Assembly: GCA_913061235.1 (NCBI GenBank)
Contig: CAJXTB010000001.1
Coordinates: 620,001 to 684,000, forward strand
DNA length: 64,000 nucleotides
Direction of reading: 5' to 3'
Source: an uncultured Pseudomonadota bacterium
Lineage (GTDB): Bacteria > Myxococcota_A > UBA796 > GCA-2862545
The translations under genes were made by a program, and so were the position numbers. Of the stretch, positions 25,600-35,618 are shown in pieces (the first letter of the stretch is position 1; each line of letters starts with the position of its first letter). The notes beneath the pieces were generated by a model. That model ran no database searches. It was not told the origin of the DNA and saw only the letters and a list, made by a program, of their open reading frames with translations.

Positions 25600-27365
25600 G
25601 ACCCACCCCCAAGCTTCACTAAGGTCCAGATGATCTGTGTCAGCGCCTCTCCAATGATGAGACCCGCAGCAAGCGGCACCAGCTTGCGGCCAATGAACGC
25701 CTTTCCGAAGCCGCGCTCAAGGCCCATGGAGGTGACACAGCCAATGCCGTAGCCCAGCGTGATACTGAACGGAAGGTACATGGCCAGTCCAAGCAAAACG
25801 CCCAGGCCTCCAATCGGGAAGACCGAGACCGCCGCGCCAATGGCCGCACCGGCCGCGTACTTATCGATCGGTGCATCGCCGGTCGCCAGAGCCTGAATCG
25901 TTGAGGCAAGAGCCTCGGCCTGTGGAGCCGGCAAGCAGCCAGGAGCGCCTTCAATACACGCCAAGGACGCACTACCGAAGCCCGGTGTTCCGCCAGCGCC
26001 CGAGTTCCACAACATGTAGACCACACCCACAGCAACCAGAGGACCAATCCAGCACATCATCAGCTGCGCCAGCTGTTGTTTGCGAGGAATGGAGCCAACC
26101 AAATGCCCAGACTTCAGGTCGCTCATCATGTCGGCACACTGGTTGATAGCCACACAGACAGCCACACCAATGACGATGGCAGCGGTGACGTTGCCTCCAC
26201 TCAAAAAGAACATCAAGGTCACTGCTATGAGCGACAGGCCCGAGAGCGGCGAGATGTCGGTCGCACCGGTCGCTTGCGCAACGATGACGCCGGCAAGTGC
26301 CAGCCACAGAGCGCCGACAACAGCAATGCCAAACGCTCGGAGCATCCCGAGCTCGGGTGCCGCGAAATAGCTAGCGAGGACCAACAAGACGAAGCCAATA
26401 GCGGCTCCTCCGTACAGCGCCCAAGGCGGCAACTCTTCGGGCGCAGCACCCGTCTCTTTCGCCGCAGCAGCCGCAGCAGCGAGGCTCTTCAACGCACCAC
26501 GAATCGCCGGCAATGCCGCGATGACTCCTGCGAGTGCGCCACCAATGAGCAGCCCAATTCCCAGAGGACGAAGCATCATTCCGTGTACTGCACCTGACTG
26601 CCATGCGGTAGCGAGTTCAGTCGGCAGGGCATCGGGCACTGGCAACCAACCGGCGAGCACAGCCACCGGCGCAATCACCCACCACGCGAGCATTCCACCG
26701 AGGGCGAATGGAAGTCCACCGCGGCCCGAGAGCAAACCCGCACCAAAGTTGGCAGCGCTGATGTAGATAGCGAACGGGATAAATACGGGCAGACCTGCCA
26801 AGTGACCGAAGTCGACTTCTTCTGCGATGCCACCCAGATTCACAGCGACGGTCAACGCCGTAGCAACGACCGCGCCAGAGACCAGCCACTTGGCCTGGGC
26901 CATGCCTTCGCCGGGAGAGCGAAGTAACGTTGCAACCGCCACTCCAGACGGGAAGCGCAGTCGCTCGAACTCGACCATCTGCTTGCGCAACGGGATGATG
27001 AGCACGATGCCCATCACACTTCCGGCGACCGCCGCGAACAGAATCGGACCGATCGGAAACGGAGCGAGATCCGGCTGTCCGACCGACAACAAGAACAGCG
27101 CAGGCAACGTAAACACCACACCAGCGCTGGCGGTGTTGATGCCAGATGCGACCGTCTGATTGATGTTGTTCTCAACAATGCTCCGGCGGCGCATGCCTCC
27201 ACGAAGCACGGCAAAGCCCAGAATTGCGGCGACCGTTGAGCCTGCAAGACCAAAGCCAAGCTTCAGCGCAATGTAGGTAAATGCCGCCGTCATGGTGACG
27301 CCGATGACGGTCCCTAGTGCCATCGCGGGGATGGACAACTCGGGATAGGTGCGGGCTGTGGCCAC
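25596..27365 (-). CDS. OPT-family oligopeptide transporter
   Basis: The 589-residue polytopic protein matches the oligopeptide transporter (OPT) family, with the N-terminal ELSIPAMALGTVIGVTMTA and YIALKLGFGLAGSTVAAIL segments, NNINQTVASGINTASAG and LRFPSGVAVATLL. About 14-16 helices can be counted. Bacterial OPT proteins import peptides or metal-chelate complexes by proton coupling. It is the first gene of a three-gene unit with a membrane protein and a LysR regulator. A cytoplasmic Ala/Lys-rich loop (SLAAAAAAAKETGAAPEE) lies at about residue 290. Confidence 0.85.
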   Translation of the reverse strand: MATARTYPELSIPAMALGTVIGVTMTAAFTYIALKLGFGLAGSTVAAILGFAVLRGGMRRRSIVENNINQTVASGINTASAGVVFTLPALFLLSVGQPDLAPFPIGPILFAAVAGSVMGIVLIIPLRKQMVEFERLRFPSGVAVATLLRSPGEGMAQAKWLVSGAVVATALTVAVNLGGIAEEVDFGHLAGLPVFIPFAIYISAANFGAGLLSGRGGLPFALGGMLAWWVIAPVAVLAGWLPVPDALPTELATAWQSGAVHGMMLRPLGIGLLIGGALAGVIAALPAIRGALKSLAAAAAAAKETGAAPEELPPWALYGGAAIGFVLLVLASYFAAPELGMLRAFGIAVVGALWLALAGVIVAQATGATDISPLSGLSLIAVTLMFFLSGGNVTAAIVIGVAVCVAINQCADMMSDLKSGHLVGSIPRKQQLAQLMMCWIGPLVAVGVVYMLWNSGAGGTPGFGSASLACIEGAPGCLPAPQAEALASTIQALATGDAPIDKYAAGAAIGAAVSVFPIGGLGVLLGLAMYLPFSITLGYGIGCVTSMGLERGFGKAFIGRKLVPLAAGLIIGEALTQIIWTLVKLGGGS

Positions 27366-27489
27366 AGATCCTCCAACGCCGAAAACGCATCACGGACAAC
27401 ATGACGGGTAGGCTGGGGCGGCGTTGTACCGCACGCTCCGCTCGTCTCCAAGGTCGCATCTGTCCGGGTTGTGTGTGAGGCTGATCCCT

Positions 27490-28134
27490 ATGCTCACATT
27501 AATGGTCATCCTCACTACACTGTTCGTCGCCGTGGTCCTGTGGGCCGACGCGACAGACCGTCAAGCCGTTCGCGGTGTCGCAAAGACCGCGGCATCTGCA
27601 GCGTTCATCGCCGTCGGCATCAACGCTGGCATGTTCTCAAGCGGCTGGCTCGGTGTGTGGTTGGCAGCCGCTCTCTTCTTGTCGTTAGTGGGCGACGTCG
27701 CACTCATCGGCAAGGGCAAAAAGGCACTGGCTGGCGGTATCGGCGCCTTCCTGCTCGCTCATGTCGCCTACATTGGCGCGTTCTGGGTTCGAGGGCTCAG
27801 CGGGTTCGAAGTCGGGATTGCGGTCATTGTGCTGTTGCCCGTGACCCTGTCCGTCTGGCGCTGGCTCATGCCCCACACCGGACGACTCAAGCCCGCTGTA
27901 GTGGCCTACATCCTAGTCATCTCCGCCATGGTCATCTTCGCCATGGCCTCCGCCGGCCATGTTCCGGGCCGCACGTCCAAGTACCTCTTCCTGGCAACTA
28001 TGGTCTTTTTCGTCTCCGACATCTGTGTGGCGCGCCAACGATTCGTCACCCCATCCGCATGGAATCGTCGTATTGGACTGCCTCTCTACTACGCCGCCCA
28101 GCTCGGCCTCGCCCACTGGATGCTCCTGCCATGA
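27490..28134 (+). CDS. YhhN/TMEM86-family membrane protein
   Basis: The 214-residue product has about seven to eight helices with the YhhN-family layout, including SLVGDVALIGKGK, LAHVAYIGAFW and a late FFVSDICVARQRF with conserved Asp residues; animal TMEM86 members are lysoplasmalogenases, which hydrolyse the vinyl-ether bond of lysoplasmalogens. That activity fits myxobacteria, which make ether lipids, but is not proven here. I chose ATG 27490 (GAGG upstream) over an alternative start at 27424. Its stop overlaps the next ATG (ATGA). Confidence 0.75.
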   Translation: MLTLMVILTTLFVAVVLWADATDRQAVRGVAKTAASAAFIAVGINAGMFSSGWLGVWLAAALFLSLVGDVALIGKGKKALAGGIGAFLLAHVAYIGAFWVRGLSGFEVGIAVIVLLPVTLSVWRWLMPHTGRLKPAVVAYILVISAMVIFAMASAGHVPGRTSKYLFLATMVFFVSDICVARQRFVTPSAWNRRIGLPLYYAAQLGLAHWMLLP

Positions 28135-28988
28135 AGCTCTTTGCTCTGTCCGATCTACACGTTGGGCACACCGCCAATCGAGCCGCACTCGAGACCCTAG
28201 AGCCCAGGCCGAATGACTGGATTGCCGTGGTGGGAGACGTCGGCGAGACCGAAGAACACTTGGTCTATACCTGGCGCGTCTTGAACAACCGGTTCAAGAA
28301 GGTGCTCTGGACACCCGGCAATCACGAGTTGTGGAGCCTGCCTAGCGACGCAAGCGGACTGCGCGGCGTGGCGAAGTACGAACGCTTGGTCGAGGTGTGT
28401 CGGGAGCATGGCGTGCTCACCCCCGAAGACCCTTGGGTCACCTGGCCTGACGACCCAACACTACACCTGGCCCCCATGCTGTTGCTGTACGACTACACTT
28501 TCGCCCCAGACGATGTTGGCCCCGAAGGTGCCGTCGCATGGGCTCGCGAGGAACGCCTGCGGTGCCGAGATGAAGACCTCCTGCACGCCGACCCCTACCC
28601 GTCCATTGTCGAGTGGTGTCATGCCCGTGTAGACGCTGCTGAGAAGGCGCTATCAGCGCTGCCTGAAGGGCATCGTGCGCTCGTCATGAGCCACTTCCCA
28701 CTACGCCGGGACCTGACGCGACTACCGCGAATCCCTCGCTTCAATGTGTGGTGCGGCACACGTCGCACCGAAGACTGGCACACCCGCTTCCCAATCGACA
28801 CCGTGCTGAGCGGTCATCTGCACATGCGCGCCACAGACTGGCGAGACGGCGTACGGTTCGAGGAAGTGTCTCTCGGCAGCCCGAAGCACTACAGCCACAG
28901 CCTTGGCGCCGAAGGCTACCTGCGCACCATTCTTCCCGCTCCGAACATGCCGCCCTCGGGACAAGGTGGACCCTTGTGGCACCGCTAG
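28131..28988 (+). CDS. Calcineurin-like metallophosphoesterase
   Basis: All five metallophosphoesterase motifs are visible in 285 residues: DLHVGH, VVGDVGE, TPGNHELW, MSHFPL and SGHLHMR, which bind two metal ions. The substrate cannot be told from sequence; the family covers nucleotides, nucleic acids and phospholipids. It starts in the YhhN stop codon (ATGA), so a lipid-related role alongside that protein is possible but only inferred. No signal peptide is present, so it is cytosolic. Confidence 0.85.
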   Translation: MKLFALSDLHVGHTANRAALETLEPRPNDWIAVVGDVGETEEHLVYTWRVLNNRFKKVLWTPGNHELWSLPSDASGLRGVAKYERLVEVCREHGVLTPEDPWVTWPDDPTLHLAPMLLLYDYTFAPDDVGPEGAVAWAREERLRCRDEDLLHADPYPSIVEWCHARVDAAEKALSALPEGHRALVMSHFPLRRDLTRLPRIPRFNVWCGTRRTEDWHTRFPIDTVLSGHLHMRATDWRDGVRFEEVSLGSPKHYSHSLGAEGYLRTILPAPNMPPSGQGGPLWHR

Positions 28989-29048
28989 AGGCCCAATCAG
29001 GCGCTCTGGTGCTCGCAAACGGATAGGCCCGGCCGCCTGGAGGTGCCC

Positions 29049-29495
29049 ATGTCAATCGAAGACCGTGTCATGACCGATATGAAGGCCGCAATGCGCGCCA
29101 AGAACGCCGACGCTCTGCGTGCCCTACGCAACATCCGCGCAGCGTTCATCTCCAAGAAGAAGGAAGACGGCGCTGAGACGCTGTCAGACGACGACGCAGT
29201 CGCCATTCTTCGCAAGCTGTCAAAGCAGCTGAACGAGAGCATCGAAGCATACGACGCTGGCGGGCGCGACGACTTGGCTGCGGCTGAGCGTGCCGAGTTT
29301 GTTGTGGTCGACGCCTTCCTGCCAAAGCTCGCCGACGAAGCGACCACCGCCCAGTGGGTAGATGACGCCATTGCCAAGACCGGTGCCAAAGCCGCGTCGG
29401 ACATGGGCAAGGTCATGGGTGCACTGATGAAAGCGCACAAGGGTGAGATGGACGGAGGCTTGGCGAACAAGCTGGTCCGCGCCAAGCTCTCGTAG
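29049..29495 (+). CDS. YqeY/GatB-C-terminal-like protein
   Basis: The 148-residue protein matches the YqeY family, which resembles the tRNA-binding tail of the GatB amidotransferase subunit: MTDMKAAMRAKNADALRALR at the start, LSDDDAVAILRKLSKQLNES in the middle and VMGALMKAHKGEMDGGLANK near the end. The family is linked to tRNA-dependent amidation but its own reaction is uncertain. ATG 29049 follows GGAGG by five bases. In many genomes the gene is near rpsU or dnaG; here it is beside an arginase. Confidence 0.88.
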   Translation: MSIEDRVMTDMKAAMRAKNADALRALRNIRAAFISKKKEDGAETLSDDDAVAILRKLSKQLNESIEAYDAGGRDDLAAAERAEFVVVDAFLPKLADEATTAQWVDDAIAKTGAKAASDMGKVMGALMKAHKGEMDGGLANKLVRAKLS

Positions 29496-29533
29496 GCGGT
29501 CCCGGTGGCGAGCGTGCTCCGGCAGCTCTCTCG

Positions 29534-30439
29534 CTACAGAATGGTCTTGCCGAGCGCCGTTAGGACGAGCCAAACAGCGAGGTCCCCGGTCTTGTTCTCC
29601 ATGTCCAAGGTCGGGTTCAGCTCAACCACTTCCATGCCCAGCAAGCGGCGTGTGCGGTTGACGAGCTCGCAGATCAGCAGCGATTCCCGCAACGACAGCC
29701 CACCTGGCACCGGGGTTCCGACTCCAGGCGCGTCCTTCGGGTCCACGCCGTCGAGGTCGAAGGACAGGTGGATACCCGCGGTGTGTCGCGAGACATGGTC
29801 AATCGCTTCGCGTGTGCAGGCCGCAATGCCGCGTTCGTCGACTTCACTCATGGTGTAGACGCGGATGCCGAGCTTGCGAACGAGCTCTGCCTCTCCCGCG
29901 TCAACATCGCGAGCTCCAATGACCGCAACATCCTCCGGTCGGATGGCCGGGCCACCAGGGACCAAGTGGATGAGCGATGCCGGCCCCATTCCAAGCGCAC
30001 ACGCAAGTGGCATGCCGTGCACGTTGCCGGTGGGCGATGACTCTGGCGTGTTCATGTCCGTGTGGGCGTCGACCCAGATGACGCCCAGACGTTCTTGCCT
30101 CTTGCGCAGGTGCCTGGACAGACCCGCAATCGTTCCGATGGCTTGGCTGTGGTCCCCACCCAAGATGAGCGGGAATTGCTTGGCATCACAAATGCCTTCA
30201 ACCCGGTCGGCTAGCTGGGTGACTGCACTCTCGATCTCTTCGAGAAAGCGGGCATTATCGCTACCGTGACCAATGGACTCATAAGACTGAACGTCTATAG
30301 TGGCCACGTTCTTGACCGGGTGACCAATCGCATGAAGTCTGGGCACAAGCCCCGCAACGTGAATGGCCGAGGCCCCCATGTCGGTGCCTCGGCGGCCAGC
30401 CCCTAGGTCGAGATGTACATTGGTGATCGAAACGTCCAC
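29534..30439 (-). CDS. rocF: Arginase-family ureohydrolase
   Basis: The dinuclear manganese motifs of the family are intact: LGGDHSQAIG, WVDAHTDMNTP and SFDLDGVDPKDAPGVGTP, with the conserved Glu in GMEVVELNPTLD. The SSPTGNVHGMPLA loop is typical of true arginases (it binds the amino-acid end of arginine), so the reaction is most likely arginine to ornithine plus urea rather than agmatine hydrolysis. The length (301 residues) is normal. It is convergent with yqeY and divergent from the next gene. Confidence 0.87.
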   Translation of the reverse strand: MDVSITNVHLDLGAGRRGTDMGASAIHVAGLVPRLHAIGHPVKNVATIDVQSYESIGHGSDNARFLEEIESAVTQLADRVEGICDAKQFPLILGGDHSQAIGTIAGLSRHLRKRQERLGVIWVDAHTDMNTPESSPTGNVHGMPLACALGMGPASLIHLVPGGPAIRPEDVAVIGARDVDAGEAELVRKLGIRVYTMSEVDERGIAACTREAIDHVSRHTAGIHLSFDLDGVDPKDAPGVGTPVPGGLSLRESLLICELVNRTRRLLGMEVVELNPTLDMENKTGDLAVWLVLTALGKTIL

Positions 30440-30566
30440 GCTGCCCCCTTCTACGGACGGGGGCCGTAACCGCCGAAGCTACCGGGGGTTGGCGCTTGCA
30501 CGTCACGCGGGAGAGAGAGACGTTTTCAGTCAATCAGGTACTGTTACTGCTCTGCCCGGATCCCCT

Positions 30567-31181
30567 ATGCGCGTCAACAGTCCTCGCCTCATGTCCGTCC
30601 TGTCTGCACCAGACAATGGCTTGCAACGTGTCATTGTTCCAGGGCACCTCGCCGTGCATTTGTTCGACCGCTCCACCAACGAACGCCTGACCCAGACCGG
30701 GCTGAACGATCTACACGTCTCACCGCTCTCGGCGTTCATTGGCGGGCGGCGCGAACGTCAACGGTCCTCGAACGGCGTCTACTCGGTCACCCACCCACAG
30801 GTTCCAGCGATCCGCATGATCACGGACACCTCCGGGGATGCGGCCAGTCACCTGTTGTGCCTTCGCGACCTCATTCAACCGTTCCCAGCTTCCGGCGCGC
30901 TCGTTGTCGTGCCGTCGCGTTCCCAGATGATGGTCCTGCCGTTGACGGACGTCTCCAGTGTGGGTTGGTTGGACGTTCTCGCGCGCGCGGGTCGAGAAAA
31001 CTACCTAAGCGCGAGCGACCCAATCAGTCCCGATCTGTATTGGGTTGACGGTGCCCAATACGTGCGGTTTGAGCAGACCAATAGGAACGGCGAGATGGTG
31101 CTTCATCCCCCCCAAGCCTTCCGGTTGGTCGTACAGCGGCTGGCTCAACGCGCACTGCGCCGGGTAGACGCCGTAGCCTAG
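30567..31181 (+). CDS. Uncharacterised 204-residue protein
   Basis: I do not recognise this protein. It has no signal peptide or membrane helix and shows alternating hydrophobic strands (LVVVPSRSQMMVLPL) and a C-terminal helix rich in Arg. I chose ATG 30567; an upstream in-frame start at 30363 would run antisense through the arginase N-terminus. It is 19 bp upstream of the next gene and may share its transcript. Confidence 0.6.
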   Translation: MRVNSPRLMSVLSAPDNGLQRVIVPGHLAVHLFDRSTNERLTQTGLNDLHVSPLSAFIGGRRERQRSSNGVYSVTHPQVPAIRMITDTSGDAASHLLCLRDLIQPFPASGALVVVPSRSQMMVLPLTDVSSVGWLDVLARAGRENYLSASDPISPDLYWVDGAQYVRFEQTNRNGEMVLHPPQAFRLVVQRLAQRALRRVDAVA

Positions 31182-31200
31182 CTGCGGATAGTAGCCCGAC

Positions 31201-31752
31201 ATGATGCGCGTCGTCCCAGAGCTAATCGCAGGCCTAAGTGCCCTACTGCCACCGTGGGCGTTGGCTGTGTTGGCTGCTATTGCTGCACCATTCGTTGTTA
31301 TGGCATGGACACGGTACGTCCGGGCCAAGCAGATTCGCGGCGCCCTGCGGACCGCGTTTCGGACGACGGACCCCGTTCTTCGAGCGGCTGCTGTGGAGAA
31401 GGCCTTCGAGCTCGCCGGGCTACGAGAACGCGCTGTGATTGCGCTCGCAGACACTGCACACACGACCGGCTTGGTGGACGTCACAACACGAGCCCTCGCC
31501 TTGATGGAAGCCCACGGATGGGGGCGCGAAGACGTCCGACGCATCCGCGCGGCCACTGCCAAGCCAAAGAAGAAGGGCGGACACCCTGTTGAAGAAGTGG
31601 TGGTGATCGAGCGGATGATCGAGCAAGAGATGCTCGCAGCGGCGCGAATTCGCCTAGAGGAAGCGCTGGCCAGATTCCCGTCCGACCCCGACCTCATCGG
31701 GCTTCAAGAGGCATTGGCCCGCCAAGACTCGACAGAACCCAGACCGGCGTAG
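31201..31752 (+). CDS. Membrane-anchored helical-repeat protein
   Basis: The 183-residue protein has one N-terminal transmembrane helix (PPWALAVLAAIAAPFVVMAW), then helix pairs such as DPVLRAAAVEKAFELAGLR and a TPR-like C-terminus (ARIRLEEALARFPSDPDLIGL). This looks like a small inner-membrane scaffold with cytoplasmic helical repeats. The family is unknown. Confidence 0.62.
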   Translation: MMRVVPELIAGLSALLPPWALAVLAAIAAPFVVMAWTRYVRAKQIRGALRTAFRTTDPVLRAAAVEKAFELAGLRERAVIALADTAHTTGLVDVTTRALALMEAHGWGREDVRRIRAATAKPKKKGGHPVEEVVVIERMIEQEMLAAARIRLEEALARFPSDPDLIGLQEALARQDSTEPRPA

Positions 31753-31823
31753 CGGCACACACGGGATAGTGGCCCCCGCTCGCGAATCCGTCGTTCGCGA
31801 ATCGACTGCCCGGAGTCTGCCCC

Positions 31824-33924
<2,101 letters not shown>

Positions 33925-33932
<8 letters not shown>

Positions 33933-34107
33933 CAGTTCAGCCGCAAGCCGGCTGGATGACTTGGTCTTAGAGCTCGACCTCATCGTCTACGCGTTGGAAC
34001 GTCCAGCTCCAGCAGACGACGACGACGCTACCCGAGAGCGCGCCAGGAACCGACACGAGCTGGAGCGGGTTCGCGATGCCCTACGAGACGTGGTTCGCGC
34101 GCTCTAA
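33925..34107 (+). CDS. Small acidic helical protein
   Basis: The 60-residue product (MADSSAASRLDDLVLELDLI at its start) is highly charged and probably forms two helices joined by a PAPADDDDA linker. It overlaps the transporter stop by eight bases, which suggests translational coupling, and a good terminator follows 20 bp after its stop. Short length makes the call moderate; no family is recognised. Confidence 0.55.
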
Positions 34108-34126
34108 GCAGACAAGCAAGCCCCCA

Positions 34127-34163
34127 AACGCCCCTGGTCGGAACACATCCGACTGGGGGCGTT
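34127..34163. terminator. Hairpin terminator between convergent genes
   Basis: The arms 34127-34141 and 34149-34163 (AACGCCCCTGGTCGG against CCGACTGGGGGCGTT) pair over 15 positions with two G-T wobbles around the loop aacacat. It closes the transporter unit and lies 54 bp before the end of the convergent gene. Confidence 0.7.
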
Positions 34164-34216
34164 GCTCGTTTCAGCGTGCACGCGGTACCGCCACACTCAC
34201 ATCGGGTGACGGTCCA

Positions 34217-34975
34217 CTAGCGAGACGCCCTGCGAAAGCTCGATAGGCTACGTCTCTTGATGGTTTTGCTGGTGCCAATGGCGTAGCCACTAAGAGTCAG
34301 CGGAGCCATCATGAAGGCAGCCGAACCACGGGCCCAGTCGGGATTGGTCTGAAGGTAGTGTAGTCGCGCGCTTTGGGAACTAGCCCCCAATGGAGTACGG
34401 CCTTCTTCCGGCATTCTAGGCCGAGTTGGCAGCTCCACCAGTCCCGTGTCCTCATCAAAGGCGTCTCCAAACAACTCACCAGCGATGCTGTGCATCAATC
34501 CTTGCTCGAACAGCGGGATGTTCGGGTCCCCAGCCAGCCAAACAGTCGGGAGAGCTCGGCACGTAGACAGATAGCTGGGCAGGTAGGCCGGCCCGGCAAC
34601 GTACCCGGAGCGCCGCGGGCTAGGTCCCGCCAGACGTAGGAACATCCGCGCGCAGACAATGCCCGTCCATCCAGTGCTTCGAAACGCAGGGTCTACAAAC
34701 CCATACTCGGGAGCCACGATTCGGACCGAGCGTCCTTCGTACACGCGACAGAGAACTCGAAAGTGCACCATGCCGACCAAGGTGCCATCGGACTGTCGCA
34801 GCACGGCCAGCGTTCCGCCTGGCGACCGTACATGAGACGAGAACCGGGCGAAGTCGTCTGTGGGGTCAACATGCTCTTGGAGGTCAGCGTGACGCAAACG
34901 GAACGTCCATGCCTCGGTAACTAGCGCGTCGCCCACTTGGCTCGGAGGATTCAGAGTGGTGGTTAAACCATTCAT
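34217..34975 (-). CDS. GNAT-fold acyltransferase-like protein
   Basis: The 252-residue protein looks like an N-acyltransferase of the GNAT or autoinducer-synthase/FeeM type: strands GGTLAVLRQSDGTLVGMVHF, then a conserved-looking EYGFVDPAFRSTGWTGIVCA helix region. The acyl-CoA loop is not the classical Q/RxxGxG/A, so the assignment is tentative. It is a lone gene facing the POT unit and divergent from the ribonucleotide reductase. A small palindrome TTCCATTGGAA (34984-34994) lies just upstream of its start. Confidence 0.5.
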   Translation of the reverse strand: MNGLTTTLNPPSQVGDALVTEAWTFRLRHADLQEHVDPTDDFARFSSHVRSPGGTLAVLRQSDGTLVGMVHFRVLCRVYEGRSVRIVAPEYGFVDPAFRSTGWTGIVCARMFLRLAGPSPRRSGYVAGPAYLPSYLSTCRALPTVWLAGDPNIPLFEQGLMHSIAGELFGDAFDEDTGLVELPTRPRMPEEGRTPLGASSQSARLHYLQTNPDWARGSAAFMMAPLTLSGYAIGTSKTIKRRSLSSFRRASR

Positions 34976-35255
34976 ATCGCGATTTCCATTGGAATGTATG
35001 GGGTGCGTTCAGCAGTCACCCATGCTCAGCCCCGACTTATCGCAAGGGCCGTCAATAGGCGTCCCACCTGGTGTCGGTGATGCACAATTCCTACTCAACG
35101 GTTCGGTGGAGGCAGACGGTCCCTGAACGAATGACAGGCCGAGTCGGGGCCAAGGTGGTCTCCGTTCCCCCAACCGTAGATGCGCGCAACCGCCGCGCAC
35201 GATTCCGAGTCCGCCAAAGCCGTACAAAACCCAGCACAAATTGAAAGAACTTTGT

Positions 35256-35435
35256 GGTGGACAAAAGGCGATCGAAACGTAGGGCAGTAGCCGATCAACG
35301 CTGGATCCACGCACCCTCTGTGGACAGCCTGGGTACAACTTCGTTGACTAAGCACTGAACATGTGTTCACATGCTGCCTGCATGCGCTTTATCGAGCTGG
35401 GGACGTTGGGGATGAGCCGCCTAGAGTTGTCCACA
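35256..35435. promoter_or_regulatory. Three DnaA-box-like sites
   Basis: TTGTCCACC (minus strand, 35264-35256), CTGTCCACA (minus strand, 35327-35319) and TTGTCCACA (plus strand, 35427-35435) share the core TGTCCAC and match the high-GC form of the DnaA box (consensus TTATCCACA, TTGTCCACA in Streptomyces). DnaA regulates the reductase promoter in E. coli, so replication-linked control is plausible. Confidence 0.4.
35355..35371. promoter_or_regulatory. LexA-like SOS box
   Basis: CTGAACATGTGTTCACA contains the near-perfect palindrome GAACATGTGTTC and fits 15 of 17 positions of the LexA motif I recall for Myxococcus xanthus (CTRHAMRYBYGTTCAGS). It lies about 250 bp upstream of the nrdJ start, before the NrdR boxes. 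DNA-damage induction of a reductase is biologically reasonable. Confidence 0.5.
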
Positions 35436-35442
35436 ATCAAAA

Positions 35443-35490
35443 ACACTACATCTAGACCTTGTACAACACCCCTCCCCCTAGATATTGTGT
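35443..35490. promoter_or_regulatory. Pair of NrdR boxes
   Basis: Box 1 is ACACTACATCTAGACC (35443-35458) and box 2 is CCCCTAGATATTGTGT (35475-35490), matching the NrdR consensus ACACWATATATWGTGT at about 11 and 13 of 16 positions. Their centres are 32 bp apart, three helical turns, which is the spacing NrdR pairs normally show. They sit about 130 bp upstream of nrdJ. Confidence 0.7.
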
Positions 35491-35618
35491 TTGGGTTGGG
35501 CGCTACTCCCGACCGCCCCTGAACGCTTCGCTCACTCCCCGGCTCACCGCCACGAGCAAATCGCAGGCATTCCCTCCGCTTCCCCCCCGTTTCGAAATTC
35601 TGCCCAAAGAGGTCCTGA

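Larger units (their letters stand above)
34976..35618. other. 643-bp control region upstream of nrdJ
   Basis: No gene is seen. The region holds several separate regulatory-looking sites described individually: three DnaA-box-like sequences, a LexA-like box and two phased NrdR boxes. I looked for a cobalamin riboswitch, expected for some B12-dependent reductases, and did not find a convincing B12 box. Confidence 0.6.

Noticed and set aside
34976-35618. Cobalamin riboswitch upstream of the B12-dependent reductase
   Set aside because: I looked for the B12 box and flanking stems and saw none; the NrdR boxes explain regulation better.
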